Below are positions 22,742 to 31,503 of a stretch of DNA of 56,371 nucleotides, in pieces. Position 1 is the stretch's first letter; each line of letters starts with the position of its first letter. This DNA is from Actinomycetota bacterium (GTDB taxonomy: Bacteria; Actinomycetota; Thermoleophilia; Gaiellales; Gaiellaceae), in contig PLZU01000020.1 of NCBI GenBank assembly GCA_003152275.1, positions 1-56,371 on the forward strand. Reading direction: 5' to 3'. Under the pieces are notes generated by a model. That model saw only the letters and a program-made list of their open reading frames with translations. It had not been told where the DNA came from and searched no databases. The position numbers and the translations under genes were made by a program.

Positions 22742-24364
22742 CTACTCGGCGGACAGAAGCAGGTGGTAGTGCGGCTGGCCGCCCTCCTGGACGTCCACCT
22801 CGACGGCCGGGTGCGCCTCGGCGATCCGGTCGAGGAGACCATCGAGGTCGGCCCCGTCCCGGCCGACGAGGAGCGTGAGCAGCTCCCGAGGCTCGCTCAG
22901 CAGGCGTTCGACAACGGCGTAAGTGACGTCGGCGAAGTCGCTGCCGCCCGCCACGGGCTCGCCGTCGGTGAGGCCGAGCCAGTCGCCCTTCGTGATCGGG
23001 ATGCCGTTCATCTGCACGTCGCGGGACGCGATCGTCACCTCGCCGGTCGCGACGGCGGCGACCGCTTCGCGCATCTCCTTCGCGTTCTCGGCGGCGGTGC
23101 GAGAGCCGTCGAAGGCGACCATCGCCGCGAGCCCCGCGGGAATCGACGTCGCCGGAACGACCTCCACCGTGCGGTCGGCGTTTGCGGCCGCGTGCTCGGC
23201 CGCGAGGACGATGTTCGAGTTGTTCGGAAGGATGATCGCCTCTTCGGCGTCGAGCGACTGCACCGCGCGCAGCAAATCCGCCGTCGACGGGTTCATTGTC
23301 TGGCCACCCTCGACGATCGAGATCGGGCCGACCTGCGCAGCAAGGCTCTCGAACAGTTGGCGGTTGCCGTCGCCCGCGACGACCGCGACGACGCCCGACT
23401 GCGCGGGCGGGGCATCCGGCACGAGGGAGAGCAGGCGCTCTTCGCGCTCGAGCGTTTGCTCGTGCATGTTCGCGATCTCGATCCGGTCGATCGTGCCGAC
23501 GTCCGTCCCGATCGAAAGCGCGGCGCCGGGATCGTCGGTGTGCACATGCACCTTGATGGCACTCGGGTCGCCGACGACGAGCAGCGAGTCGCCGAGCTGC
23601 TCCAGCTTCTCTTCGAGTGCCTCCCGGTCGAGGTCCTGCCCTTCGATCAGGAACACGGTGCAATAGCGGAACTGCGACAGCTCCTGATGGATCGCGTCGT
23701 GGCTCAGGTGCTCCTCGATCGGCGGAGGCTCCGGGATCGGCTCACCGGTCACGGCCGAGGCGACCCCGCGCACGAGCTCGACAAGGCCTGCGCCGCCCGC
23801 GTCGACGACACCGGCGTCTTTCAGGACTTGCAGTTGGTCGGGCGTGCGCGCGAGTGCGTCCTCGCCGCGGCGCACCAGGTCGAGCAGCAGCTCTCCGAGC
23901 GGAGGCCGTCCCGGCGCGCGCGCTTCGGCCTCTTCGGCCAGCTCGCGGATCACCGACAGCATCGTCCCTTCCACGGGACGGCGTACCGCGCGGTAGGCCG
24001 CGTCGCTCGCGCCGCGCAGCGCGCGTGCGGTCGCGTCGGCGTCGATCGCGGGCGCATCGGTGTCGCCCAGCACGTCCGCGGCACCGCGGACGATCTGCGA
24101 GAAGATCACTCCCGAGTTGCCGCGGGCGCCCATCAGCGCGCCGCGTGCAACATCGCGCGCAAGGGAATGCCGGCTCGCGGCCGACGTGTGGTCGACCGCG
24201 TCGGCGACGGCGCGTACGGTCATCGTCAGATTCGTGCCGGTGTCGCCGTCGGGAACTGGATAGACATTCAGGTCGTCGATGCGCGCACGGTTCGCCTCGA
24301 GCGACGCGAGCGCTGCGTCGACGAGCCTCTCCACCGCCTCACGATCACCGTTCAGACCGGTCAT
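22742..24364 (-). CDS. fakA: DAK2-domain fatty acid kinase FakA (YloV-like)
   Basis: 540-residue kinase with an N-terminal Dak2 nucleotide-binding domain (NVYPVPDGDTGTNLTMTV near 33-50, ALMGARGNSGVIFSQI, DAGGAGLVELV) and a C-terminal DegV-like half (FRYCTVFLIEGQDLD, KVHVHTDDPGAAL, PNNSNIVLAAEHAA). It phosphorylates fatty acids held by DegV-type proteins. The ATG overlaps the Asp23 stop (ATGA). Gene order Asp23-FakA-(receiver)-DegV is the usual one except for the receiver gene. Confidence 0.93.
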   Translation of the reverse strand: MTGLNGDREAVERLVDAALASLEANRARIDDLNVYPVPDGDTGTNLTMTVRAVADAVDHTSAASRHSLARDVARGALMGARGNSGVIFSQIVRGAADVLGDTDAPAIDADATARALRGASDAAYRAVRRPVEGTMLSVIRELAEEAEARAPGRPPLGELLLDLVRRGEDALARTPDQLQVLKDAGVVDAGGAGLVELVRGVASAVTGEPIPEPPPIEEHLSHDAIHQELSQFRYCTVFLIEGQDLDREALEEKLEQLGDSLLVVGDPSAIKVHVHTDDPGAALSIGTDVGTIDRIEIANMHEQTLEREERLLSLVPDAPPAQSGVVAVVAGDGNRQLFESLAAQVGPISIVEGGQTMNPSTADLLRAVQSLDAEEAIILPNNSNIVLAAEHAAANADRTVEVVPATSIPAGLAAMVAFDGSRTAAENAKEMREAVAAVATGEVTIASRDVQMNGIPITKGDWLGLTDGEPVAGGSDFADVTYAVVERLLSEPRELLTLLVGRDGADLDGLLDRIAEAHPAVEVDVQEGGQPHYHLLLSAE

Positions 24365-24699
24365 CCGCTCCTCCGCACGTCCTCAATGTGCACCTCAACC
24401 GCCCGCACAGAAAGCCCCGTGAGCCGCTCGACCTCGTAGGTGACTCTATTGCGGATCGTGGATGCGACCTCGGCGAGATTCAAGCCGTATTCGACGACGA
24501 CGTGGAGATCGATCGTGACGCCGTCCCCGTTGCCGCCGATCTCGATCCCTCGCGCGGCCCGGTCCGGCAGCCATTTCCGGCCGGCCATCCCGACCACGCC
24601 GTAGCACTCGCGGGCGGTCTCCCCAACGATGCGGGCGATCGCGTCGCTCGAGATCGTGATGCGCCCAAGCGGTGACGCGAGCGCGTGCCCTGCATCCAC
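24361..24699 (-). CDS. Asp23/Gls24 family envelope protein
   Basis: 112 residues of the Asp23 (alkaline shock protein/Gls24) family: LGRITISSDAIARIVGETARECYGVVGM, VTIDLHVVVEYGLNLAEVASTIRNRVTYEVERLTGL and VEVHIEDVR. These proteins are linked to the envelope stress response and are usually upstream of FakA, as here. Function in this organism is not known. Confidence 0.9.
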   Translation of the reverse strand: MDAGHALASPLGRITISSDAIARIVGETARECYGVVGMAGRKWLPDRAARGIEIGGNGDGVTIDLHVVVEYGLNLAEVASTIRNRVTYEVERLTGLSVRAVEVHIEDVRRSG

Positions 24700-24744
24700 G
24701 AACGGTTTGACCTGCGCAGGCCCGTCAGGGTTGCGCGGGGGCTG

Positions 24745-24936
24745 CTAGATGGCCTTTTGGACCTTGCCGGCCTTGAGGCACTTCGTGCACACGTATGCAC
24801 GCTGCGCCTTGCCCTTCAAGAAGACGCGAACCCGTTGGAGGTTCGGATCGAAGCGCCGCTTCGTGGCGACCATCGAATGGCTCCGGTGGTTACCGAAGCC
24901 GGGCTTCTTCCCACAGACTGCGCAGACCCTCGACAT
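24745..24936 (-). CDS. rpmB: 50S ribosomal protein L28
   Basis: 63 residues. [20 protein letters not shown] at the start and [16 protein letters not shown] at the end show the C+ zinc-binding form (C-x2-C twice). ATG at 24936 chosen; a longer frame upstream adds basic residues unlike the family. On the same strand and just upstream of Asp23 and FakA, the standard order. Confidence 0.96.
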   Translation of the reverse strand: MSRVCAVCGKKPGFGNHRSHSMVATKRRFDPNLQRVRVFLKGKAQRAYVCTKCLKAGKVQKAI

Positions 24937-25049
24937 CGCGGCGGGATGGTAGCGGAAAGGCCTACTTCTTCTCGCCACCGCTACCCCGCGTATCGGGCAG
25001 CGTCATGTCAGGCCACCCCGGAGTGGGGGCGCTGGCTTGGGTTTGGCCA

Positions 25050-25305
25050 TCATTGCCTCCATAAGACCACGAGCCACGCGGCTACCTCGAGCACGAGACG
25101 CAGGATACCGAGTTCGAAAGCCCACAAGAGTCGGCGGATCTTGCGTCGATTCTGCAGGTAGCGCCATTCGAGCTGCAACGCGAGCGCTCGAAAGAACTCG
25201 GCGGTCGAAGGCGCTCCGTCATGTTCGCCAAGAGCCTCGAGCATTGCGCGCGCGCTCTCGAACCGCTGCCTCGTACACGACTTGCGCCGTCTCTGCGTTG
25301 TCCAT
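25050..25305 (-). pseudogene. frameshifted remnant of a membrane-protein gene
   Basis: From ATG 25305 one frame gives MDNAETAQVVYEAAVRERA... and stops at 25219. A second frame, open from 25313 to 25050, continues with MLEALGEHDGAPSTAEFFRAL and ends in a membrane helix (FELGILRLVLEVAAWLVVLWRQ). The two halves look like the start and end of one helical membrane protein whose middle is missing and whose frame is broken. Further down (24957-25055) two more short frames (MEAMMAKPKPAPPLRGGL and [14 protein letters not shown]) look like a broken small Pro-rich gene. Alternatively 25050-25313 is a real 87-residue protein starting at TTG, or a 64-residue one starting at the internal ATG. Confidence 0.4.
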
Positions 25306-25333
25306 CCTGGCAATATGCCAGGAGGGTCGGACG

Positions 25334-26041
25334 CTACTTGGCCTGGGCGGTCGCGCGGAGCTGCGAGAAGAGATCCGCCATTTCGAGCGCCGTCCGCACG
25401 GCCTCGGCGCCCTTGTCCACGCGTGCTTCGGCCTGCTCGAGCGTGTCCACGGTGAGGACGCCGAACGAGACCGGGACGCCCGACTCGAGCGCTGCGAGCT
25501 GGAGCCCGGAAGCCGCCTCCCCCGCGATGTATTCGAAGTGAGCCGTCTCGCCGCGGATCACGCAGCCGAGGGCGACGATGCAGGAGTAGCGGCGCGTCTT
25601 CGCGAGCGCCATCGCGCCGAGCGGCAGCTCGAACGCGCCCGGCACGGCCATGACCGTGACCGTTTCCTTGGCGACCCCGGCCTGCTCGAGCTCGGTTAGA
25701 GCCGCCGCGAGCAGCCGGTTTACGATCTCGCCGTTGAACCGTGAGACGACGATGCCGACGCCGCGGCGCGTGTCCCGCGCCTCGCCCTCGAGCAGATCGA
25801 TGTCGTCAGGGACGTCGAGCTCCCCCGCGGCATGCTGCCCGGCGCCGCGGAGGCGCAGCTCGTTGCCGGTGTCCTCCGCGTCGTCTGGCTCCCCGTCTGC
25901 CTCGTCTGGGTCGGCCTCTCCGGGGTCGGCCTCGTCAGGGTCGTCGAGGTCGTCGTCCTCTTCGGCCTCGTCGGCTTCGACTTCCTCAACCTCGTCTTCG
26001 ACCGGCAGCCCTTCGCCCGGCCAGGTTTCGCGCTGGCTCAT
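25334..26041 (-). CDS. ribH: 6,7-dimethyl-8-ribityllumazine synthase with acidic N-terminal extension
   Basis: Makes the lumazine precursor of riboflavin. The enzyme core covers about residues 88-235: GIVVSRFNGEIVNRLLAAAL, VPGAFELPLGAMALAKT, ALGCVIRGETAHFEYIA (catalytic His region) and VPVSFGVLTVDTLEQAEARV. The first roughly 85 residues are an extremely acidic, Pro-poor extension with runs of D and E (EVEADEAEEDDDLDDPDEAD), not part of the family. Lumazine synthases form 60-subunit shells, so the extension might line a surface of the shell; this is inference. Overlaps the ribBA stop (ATGA). Confidence 0.94.
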   Translation of the reverse strand: MSQRETWPGEGLPVEDEVEEVEADEAEEDDDLDDPDEADPGEADPDEADGEPDDAEDTGNELRLRGAGQHAAGELDVPDDIDLLEGEARDTRRGVGIVVSRFNGEIVNRLLAAALTELEQAGVAKETVTVMAVPGAFELPLGAMALAKTRRYSCIVALGCVIRGETAHFEYIAGEAASGLQLAALESGVPVSFGVLTVDTLEQAEARVDKGAEAVRTALEMADLFSQLRATAQAK

Positions 26042-27282
26042 TCGCTCTCCGAGTCGAACTTCAGGCCCTGGTGGTGGAGCCTGTGCCCGAGCTTATCCCG
26101 CTTCGCCGCCAGGTACCGCCGGTTCTCGTCGTTCGGCGGCACCTCGATCGGCACCTGCTCGGTCACCTCGAGCCCGAAGGCGTGCAAGCCGGAGACTTTC
26201 TTCGGATTGTTCGTCAGCAGCCGGATCGTCGTCAGCCCGAGCTCGGCCAGGATCTGGTTGCCGATCCCCCACTCGCGCTCGTCGGCGGCGAAGCCGAGCG
26301 CGAGGTTCGCATCGACCGTATCGAGGCCCTCCTCCTGCAGCTCGTACGCCTTCAGCTTGTTGAGCAGGCCGATGCCGCGACCTTCCTGCGCCATATAGAG
26401 GAGCACACCGCACGGCTCGGCGGCGATGAGCGCGAGCGCCGCGTCGAGCTGCTCGCCGCAGTCGCAGCGCAGGGAATGGAACACGTCGCCGGTCAGGCAT
26501 TCGGAGTGCACGCGAACGAGCACGTTCCGCGCACCGTCGACGTCACCGTGCACGAGCGCGACATGCTGCTTGCCGGTCAGCGTCTCCTTGAAGAGCACTG
26601 CCGTGAACTCTCCGTGTGCGATCGGCAAACGCACGGCGATCTCGCGCTCGACGAGCTGCTCGTGCCGGCGGCGGTACTCGATCAGGTCGGCGACCGTGAC
26701 GAGCCTGAGGTCGTGCCGCGCGCAGAACTCGATCAGATCGGGAACGCGCGCCATCGTGCCGTCGTCTTTCATCACCTCGCAGATCACGCCGGCCGAGTTG
26801 AGGCCGGCAAGCCGTGCGAGATCGACGGACGCTTCGGTCTGTCCGGCGCGCTCGAGAACGCCGCCGCGCCGCGCACGCAACGGGAACACGTGCCCCGGCT
26901 CGACGAGATCCTCCCGCCCCTTCGACGGGTCGATCGCAACCTGGATCGTGCGCGCGCGGTCGTGCGCGGAAATACCGGTGCTGATCCCCTCGCGCGCTTC
27001 GATCGAGACCGTAAACGCCGTCCCGTACGGCGTCTCGTTGCGCTCGGTCATCTGGCGCAGCCCCAGCTCGTCGCAGCGATCGCCGGTGAGGCAGAGGCAG
27101 ATGAGCCCGCGCCCCTCCTTCGCCATGAACGCGATCGCCTCGGGCGTCGCGAACTGCGCCGCGATCGTCAGGTCGCCCTCGTTCTCACGGTCCGCAGCGT
27201 CGACGACCACGACGAACTTCCCCGCGCGGATGTCCTCGATTGCCTCTTCGACAGTGGCGAACGCGGTCTCGACGACGGTCAT
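26038..27282 (-). CDS. ribBA: bifunctional DHBP synthase / GTP cyclohydrolase II
   Basis: 414 residues with two riboflavin-pathway enzymes. Residues 1-205: 3,4-dihydroxy-2-butanone 4-phosphate synthase (VVDAADRENEGDLTIAAQ, GLICLCLTGDRCDELGL, ISTGISAHDRARTI, RRGGVLERAGQTEASVDLAR). Residues 210-405: GTP cyclohydrolase II with the zinc cysteines in VHSECLTGDVFHSLRCDCGEQL and YMAQEGRGIGLLNKLKAYELQE. The ATG at 27282 overlaps the ribE stop (ATGA); a longer frame upstream is a shadow of ribE. Confidence 0.96.
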   Translation of the reverse strand: MTVVETAFATVEEAIEDIRAGKFVVVVDAADRENEGDLTIAAQFATPEAIAFMAKEGRGLICLCLTGDRCDELGLRQMTERNETPYGTAFTVSIEAREGISTGISAHDRARTIQVAIDPSKGREDLVEPGHVFPLRARRGGVLERAGQTEASVDLARLAGLNSAGVICEVMKDDGTMARVPDLIEFCARHDLRLVTVADLIEYRRRHEQLVEREIAVRLPIAHGEFTAVLFKETLTGKQHVALVHGDVDGARNVLVRVHSECLTGDVFHSLRCDCGEQLDAALALIAAEPCGVLLYMAQEGRGIGLLNKLKAYELQEEGLDTVDANLALGFAADEREWGIGNQILAELGLTTIRLLTNNPKKVSGLHAFGLEVTEQVPIEVPPNDENRRYLAAKRDKLGHRLHHQGLKFDSESE

Positions 27283-27836
27283 CGTCCCATGGTAAGGCGC
27301 TCGACGTATTTCGCCAGGACGTCGACCTCGAGATTGACGGCAAGGCCGGGTTTCGCCGCTCCCAGAGTCGTTGCGGCGAGCGTGTGCGGCACCAGAGCCA
27401 CCGCGAAGCCAGCGTCGTCGAGGGCGGCGATTGTGAGCGAGACGCCGTCGACCGCGATCGAGCCCTTTTCGACGCAGTAGCGCAGCACGTCCTGTGGCGC
27501 GTCGATCCAGACGGGTTCGGAGACGCTGCGCACGCGACCGACGCCGTCGACGTGCCCCTGGACCATGTGACCGCCGAGCGGCTCCCCCGCGCGGAGCGCC
27601 GGCTCGACGTTGACGCAATCGCCCGGGGCGAGCGTGCCGAGCGTCGTGCGGCCAAGCGTCTCGGCGACGACGTCGAACGCGAGCTGACCGCCGTCGTGGG
27701 CGACGACTGTCAGGCAGACGCCGTCGATCGCAACCGAGTCGCCGAGCTCCGCACTCGTTTGCGGGGCCTCGACGAGGAGGCGCGCACCGTCGAAGGAAAC
27801 GACGCGTCCGAGCTCGCGAACGATGCCGGTGAACAC
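27279..27836 (-). CDS. ribE: riboflavin synthase, alpha subunit
   Basis: Dismutates lumazine to riboflavin. Two tandem lumazine-binding repeats: MFTGIVRELGRV ... DGVCLTVV ... LGGHMVQGHVDGVGRV and the second DGVSLTIAALDDAGFAVALVPHTLAATTL. 185 residues, slightly shorter than the usual 200-215. GTG start. Part of the ribD-ribE-ribBA-ribH operon, with ribD just 9 bases upstream. No FMN riboswitch is seen before the operon. Confidence 0.95.
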   Translation of the reverse strand: MFTGIVRELGRVVSFDGARLLVEAPQTSAELGDSVAIDGVCLTVVAHDGGQLAFDVVAETLGRTTLGTLAPGDCVNVEPALRAGEPLGGHMVQGHVDGVGRVRSVSEPVWIDAPQDVLRYCVEKGSIAVDGVSLTIAALDDAGFAVALVPHTLAATTLGAAKPGLAVNLEVDVLAKYVERLTMGR

Positions 27837-27845
27837 AGGAACAGG

Positions 27846-28775
27846 CTACGGCACCTGGACGTATGCCTCGATCAGCACGTCTTCACCGATCCGCGTGGCG
27901 GTCAGGTGCGAGAGCTCGACCTGCTCCGCCAGATCGCCGATGAAGCGCGGTCCTTCGCCCGACAGCACCGGCGCGACGAAAACGAGCAGCTTGTCGACGA
28001 GATCTGCGCGAAGGAACGCGGTCGCAAGCGTCGGCCCACCTTCGAGTAGCAGCGACTGCACACCCTCGGCGGCGAGCGAGCGCAGCTCCTCCTCGAGCGG
28101 GCCGCTCCGGACCTCGAGCTCCGACGGGCCATGACCGAACGCGAGCCGTCGCGGCTGTTTCGCGGCGCCGACCTCGCGCGCGTCGAGCCGCGGGCTGTCG
28201 GCGCGCACCGTGCCCATCCCGACCGCGACCGCGTCGGAAGCCGCACGCAGCTCGTGCACGTGACGACGCGACTCCTCGCCTGACACCCAGCGACGCCCGG
28301 GCACGACGACGCGTCCGTCGAGCGACACCGCGACCTTGTACGTCACGAACGGCCGGCCGAGCGACTTCCACGTGCGCCACGCTTCGTTCTGGACGCGCGC
28401 AGCCCAGCTGTCGAGCATCTCAACCTCGACGCCGGCCTCACGCAGCCTCTCGACCCCGCCCGCCGCCTTCGGATTCGGATCGCGTGCGCCGACGACTACG
28501 CGCGCCACGCCGGCATCGATCAAGGCGTCCGTGCACGGTGGCGTGCGACCGCTGTGGTTGCACGGTTCGAGCGTCACGTACAGCCGTGCACCTCGCGCCC
28601 GCTCGCCCGCCTGCGCGAGCGCGATCGCCTCAGCGTGCTCGACGTTCGCGTACTCGTACCAGCCCTCGCCCACGACCTCGGCGCCGTGCACGAGCACGGC
28701 GCCGACAAGCGGGTGATCCTCGACCTTGCCGCGACCGCGCTCCGCAAGCGCAAGCGCGCGCTCGAACCAGTTCAC
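27846..28775 (-). CDS. ribD: bifunctional riboflavin deaminase/reductase
   Basis: 309 residues. N-terminal cytidine-deaminase-like zinc domain with H47-A-E49 (VEHAEAIALA) and C72, C81 (EPCNHSGRTPPC); C-terminal reductase domain from about 140 (RPFVTYKVAVSLDGRVV, SDAVAVGMGTVRADSPRL, LLLEGGPTLATAFL). It carries out the second and third steps of riboflavin synthesis. It is shorter than the usual 360 residues, mostly in the reductase part. GTG start overlapping the rpe stop (GTGA). Confidence 0.94.
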   Translation of the reverse strand: MNWFERALALAERGRGKVEDHPLVGAVLVHGAEVVGEGWYEYANVEHAEAIALAQAGERARGARLYVTLEPCNHSGRTPPCTDALIDAGVARVVVGARDPNPKAAGGVERLREAGVEVEMLDSWAARVQNEAWRTWKSLGRPFVTYKVAVSLDGRVVVPGRRWVSGEESRRHVHELRAASDAVAVGMGTVRADSPRLDAREVGAAKQPRRLAFGHGPSELEVRSGPLEEELRSLAAEGVQSLLLEGGPTLATAFLRADLVDKLLVFVAPVLSGEGPRFIGDLAEQVELSHLTATRIGEDVLIEAYVQVP

Positions 28776-29452
28776 GCCAGTGCTTGTACCAGCTGGCGGT
28801 ACGCCCGCTGGGGATCTTCGCGAGCGAAGATCGCATTTCCGGCGACAATCAGCGTCGCTCCGGCTTCGTTCACCGACCGGACATTCTCCTCGTCGATGCC
28901 GCCGTCCACTTGGATGTGGATCGACTCCGGCAGCACCGCGCGCAGCGTCTCGATCCGCTTGAGCGCGTCCGGCATGAATGCCTGGCCCGAGTAGCCGGGA
29001 TTGATGCTCATGCAGAGCACGATGTCGGCGTCACCAGCGACCTTCGCGACGTCTTCCGGATCTGTCTCGGGATTGAACGCGACGCCCGCCTGCAATCCGT
29101 GCTCGCGCGCGACCGCGATCGTCGCCGGCACGTCGTCGACGACCTCGTAATGGAACGTGACACTGTCGCCGCCGGCCTGCGCGATCTGGGGAAAGTACTT
29201 CGTCGGGTTGTCGACCATCAGGTGGCAGTCGAACGCCGCGCCGTCGAACGAGTGAACGAGCGGCGCGATCGATTGCAGCACGATCGGACCCATCGTGATC
29301 GGCTCGACGAAGTGTCCGTCACCGACGTCGAAGTGGAAGATGCGCGCGCCGGTGCGCAGCAGCACCTCGATCTGTTCGCCGAGGTGCGCGAAGTCGGCCG
29401 CATAGAGAGACGGCTCGATCTCCACCGTTCGGATCCAGCTCTCCCAGGCCAC
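28772..29452 (-). CDS. rpe: ribulose-phosphate 3-epimerase
   Basis: Interconverts ribulose 5-phosphate and xylulose 5-phosphate; ribulose 5-phosphate is a substrate of RibB downstream, which explains its place before ribD. TIM-barrel marks: IEPSLYAADFAHLGEQI, FHFDVGDGHFVEPITMGP, FDCHLMVDNP, INPGYSGQAFMP and IQVDGGIDEENV. The family residue order is complete and length 226 is normal. The motif normally reading MDVMDGHFVPN is here FDVGDGHFVEP. GTG start. Confidence 0.93.
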   Translation of the reverse strand: MAWESWIRTVEIEPSLYAADFAHLGEQIEVLLRTGARIFHFDVGDGHFVEPITMGPIVLQSIAPLVHSFDGAAFDCHLMVDNPTKYFPQIAQAGGDSVTFHYEVVDDVPATIAVAREHGLQAGVAFNPETDPEDVAKVAGDADIVLCMSINPGYSGQAFMPDALKRIETLRAVLPESIHIQVDGGIDEENVRSVNEAGATLIVAGNAIFAREDPQRAYRQLVQALA

Positions 29453-29461
29453 GCCGCGACT

Positions 29462-30673
29462 CTAGACGCGCAAGCGGCTGATGAAGAACCCGCTCGTGCC
29501 GTGGACGTGCGGCAACGTGAGCAGAAACTGGGGCAAGCGGGGGTGGGCATACCGGGGCCACTCGTCGCCCAGCGGCAGCACCTCGAGGCCGCTAGCCTCG
29601 ACGACCGCCTCGTTCTCATCGGCATTGATCGTGCAGACGGAGTAGATGATCGTCCCGCCGGGCTTCACCCGCGCCGCCGCGGCGCGCAGGAGCGCGAGCT
29701 GGAGCTCCGGGAGCGGGGTCGCACGCCAGCGCAGATCGGGTCGCTGCCCGAGGACGCCGAGGCCGGAGCAGGGCGCGTCGACGAGGGCCCGGTCGAAGCC
29801 GTCGAGCTCGGGCGGCAGTTTCGTCCCATCGGCTTCGACGACCGTCACGTTCGTTGCGCCGAGCAGTGCGAGGTTCTCGCGCAGCTCGCTCGCGCGGTTT
29901 GAGTCGAGCTCGACCGCGGTGACCTCGCCGCGCAGCTGGCTCGTCTTGCCGCCCGGCGCCGAGCAGACGTCGAGTACCCGGTCGCCGTCCTGCGAGCCGA
30001 CGACGAGACCGGCGAGTTGCGAGCCGCGGCTCTGCGGCCAGATCCGGCCCTCGGCAACGGCGAGGTCGTCCACCCGCTCGACGCGGAAGGCACCGGGAAG
30101 GTCGGTGGGCTCGGCGCCGAGCGGCGGCTCGCCGCGCACGATCCGAACGACCGTCTCGAGCGGCTCGTTCATCGCGCGCATGAGAGCGAGCGCGTCGTCG
30201 TGGCCGAGGTCGCGCTCGAAGGTCTCGGCGATCCAGTCGGGGTACGACTCCTTGAGCGCGCCGTCGGGTAGCGAGTCGAGCAGCGCGCGCATGCCCTCCG
30301 CGAGCCGCCGCATCACCGCGTTCGTGAACGGCACCGCGCGCTCGAGCCGCGCGCGGCGCACGAGCTCGACGGACTCGTTGGCAGCAGCGTGTGATGCGGT
30401 GTCCGTGTAGCCGAGTTGATACGCGCCCAGGCGCAATGCGGCGCGCACCGGTGGATCGAGCTTGCGAACCGGCCGCTTGCCGAGCGTGTCGATCGCGTGA
30501 TCGAGTGTGCGCACGCGCTGCACTGCGCCGTAGGAGAGACGCTGCGCGAACGCGCGCTCACGCTCGTCGAGGTCGCGCGCAGCGGTGCGAAAGACGCGGT
30601 CGGCATACGCATCCTGCTCGAACACGCGCAGCAGCACCTCGTACGCGACGCGCCGCGCCGGCGAGACCACCAT
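29462..30673 (-). CDS. rsmB: 16S rRNA (cytosine(967)-C5)-methyltransferase
   Basis: 403 residues. N-terminal NusB-like domain at about 1-130 (ARRVAYEVLLRVFEQDAYADRVF, AALRLGAYQLGY) and C-terminal SAM domain (VLDVCSAPGGKTSQL, VDAPCSGLGVLGQRPDLRW, YSVCTINADENEAVVEA). The first Cys in DAPCSG and the nucleophile in YSVCT are both present. Its ATG overlaps the fmt stop by one base, the usual fmt-rsmB order. Confidence 0.95.
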   Translation of the reverse strand: MVVSPARRVAYEVLLRVFEQDAYADRVFRTAARDLDERERAFAQRLSYGAVQRVRTLDHAIDTLGKRPVRKLDPPVRAALRLGAYQLGYTDTASHAAANESVELVRRARLERAVPFTNAVMRRLAEGMRALLDSLPDGALKESYPDWIAETFERDLGHDDALALMRAMNEPLETVVRIVRGEPPLGAEPTDLPGAFRVERVDDLAVAEGRIWPQSRGSQLAGLVVGSQDGDRVLDVCSAPGGKTSQLRGEVTAVELDSNRASELRENLALLGATNVTVVEADGTKLPPELDGFDRALVDAPCSGLGVLGQRPDLRWRATPLPELQLALLRAAAARVKPGGTIIYSVCTINADENEAVVEASGLEVLPLGDEWPRYAHPRLPQFLLTLPHVHGTSGFFISRLRV

Positions 30674-31470
30674 CAGCGTAGGCCGCGCCGGTACTCGGCG
30701 TAGGCCATGCGCCGCCCGCCCTCCGGCTGCACTTCGAGTAGCTCGAGCCCGCCGTCGTCGCCGACGTGAGCCTTCCAGACGATGAGCGGACGGCCGTCGA
30801 TGACCGCGCGTGCCCCGATGTGCGGCGACAGCGCGCGGATGTGGTTCACGAGCTCGCGCGCGGGCTGCAAGAGATCGAGCTCGCGGTCGTCCGGCGTGAT
30901 CTTCTCGGCGTAGGTAACGCCGTCAACGGGCTGCGACTCGAACTGCGGCTTGGCGATGACGCCGTCGAGCAGTCGCGCGGCGATCTCCGCCGAGCGGTCG
31001 AAGACGGCGCCGGCGTCGTCTTCCGGGTCGACGTCAAACGCCTCCTGCGCCGCGATCGGACCCGCATCGAGCTCAGCTGTCGTGCGGTGGATCGTGACGC
31101 CGGTGCGGGAGTCGCCGGCCATCAGTGCGCGTTCGACCGGTGCGGCGCCGCGCCAGCGCGGCAGCAGCGACGGGTGCACGTTCAGCCACAGCGCGCGCGA
31201 GAGCAGCCCCTCGGGGATTAGCAGGCCGTACGCGGCGACGACAACGGTGTCGGCCGGGATCTCCACGCTCTCGTCGAGCTTCGCGGGCTGTTGCACGGGA
31301 ATGCCAAGCCGCGCCGCGACCTCCTTCGCAGGAGTCGGCTGCAGCGTACGGCCGCGGCCGCGCGGTTTGTCGGGGCGTGTGAGCACCAGCGCGACGTCGT
31401 GCTGCCGCGCGAGCCGCTCGAGCACGTCGGCGCCGAACGGCGCGGTGGCCGCGACGGCGATGCGGGGCAC
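30673..31470 (-). CDS. fmt: methionyl-tRNA formyltransferase (short form)
   Basis: Formylates initiator Met-tRNA; its product is the substrate of Def, encoded just upstream. Catalytic Asn/His are in LNVHPSLLPRWRGAAPVERA and the Asp in AELDAGPIAAQE. The C-terminal tRNA-binding domain is recognisable (NHIRALSPHIGARAVIDGRPL). At 265 residues it is about 45 shorter than E. coli Fmt, with trims in both domains. GTG start; a 163-base gap before it holds a dispersed repeat. Confidence 0.93.
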   Translation of the reverse strand: MPRIAVAATAPFGADVLERLARQHDVALVLTRPDKPRGRGRTLQPTPAKEVAARLGIPVQQPAKLDESVEIPADTVVVAAYGLLIPEGLLSRALWLNVHPSLLPRWRGAAPVERALMAGDSRTGVTIHRTTAELDAGPIAAQEAFDVDPEDDAGAVFDRSAEIAARLLDGVIAKPQFESQPVDGVTYAEKITPDDRELDLLQPARELVNHIRALSPHIGARAVIDGRPLIVWKAHVGDDGGLELLEVQPEGGRRMAYAEYRRGLR

Positions 31471-31503
31471 TAGCGCTCCGCCTGGTCATGCTGCCCGGTC
31501 TCT

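Noticed and set aside
22628-24439. Long open frame (about 600 codons) opposite fakA
   Set aside because: Composition is that of a shadow of a GC-rich gene; fakA itself has clear family motifs.
27282-27618. Upstream extension of ribBA
   Set aside because: It is another-frame translation of ribE; the ATG at 27282 overlaps the ribE stop as in the rest of the operon.
28700-28900. FMN riboswitch for the riboflavin operon
   Set aside because: There is no leader: ribD overlaps rpe and no RFN-like conserved blocks are seen.
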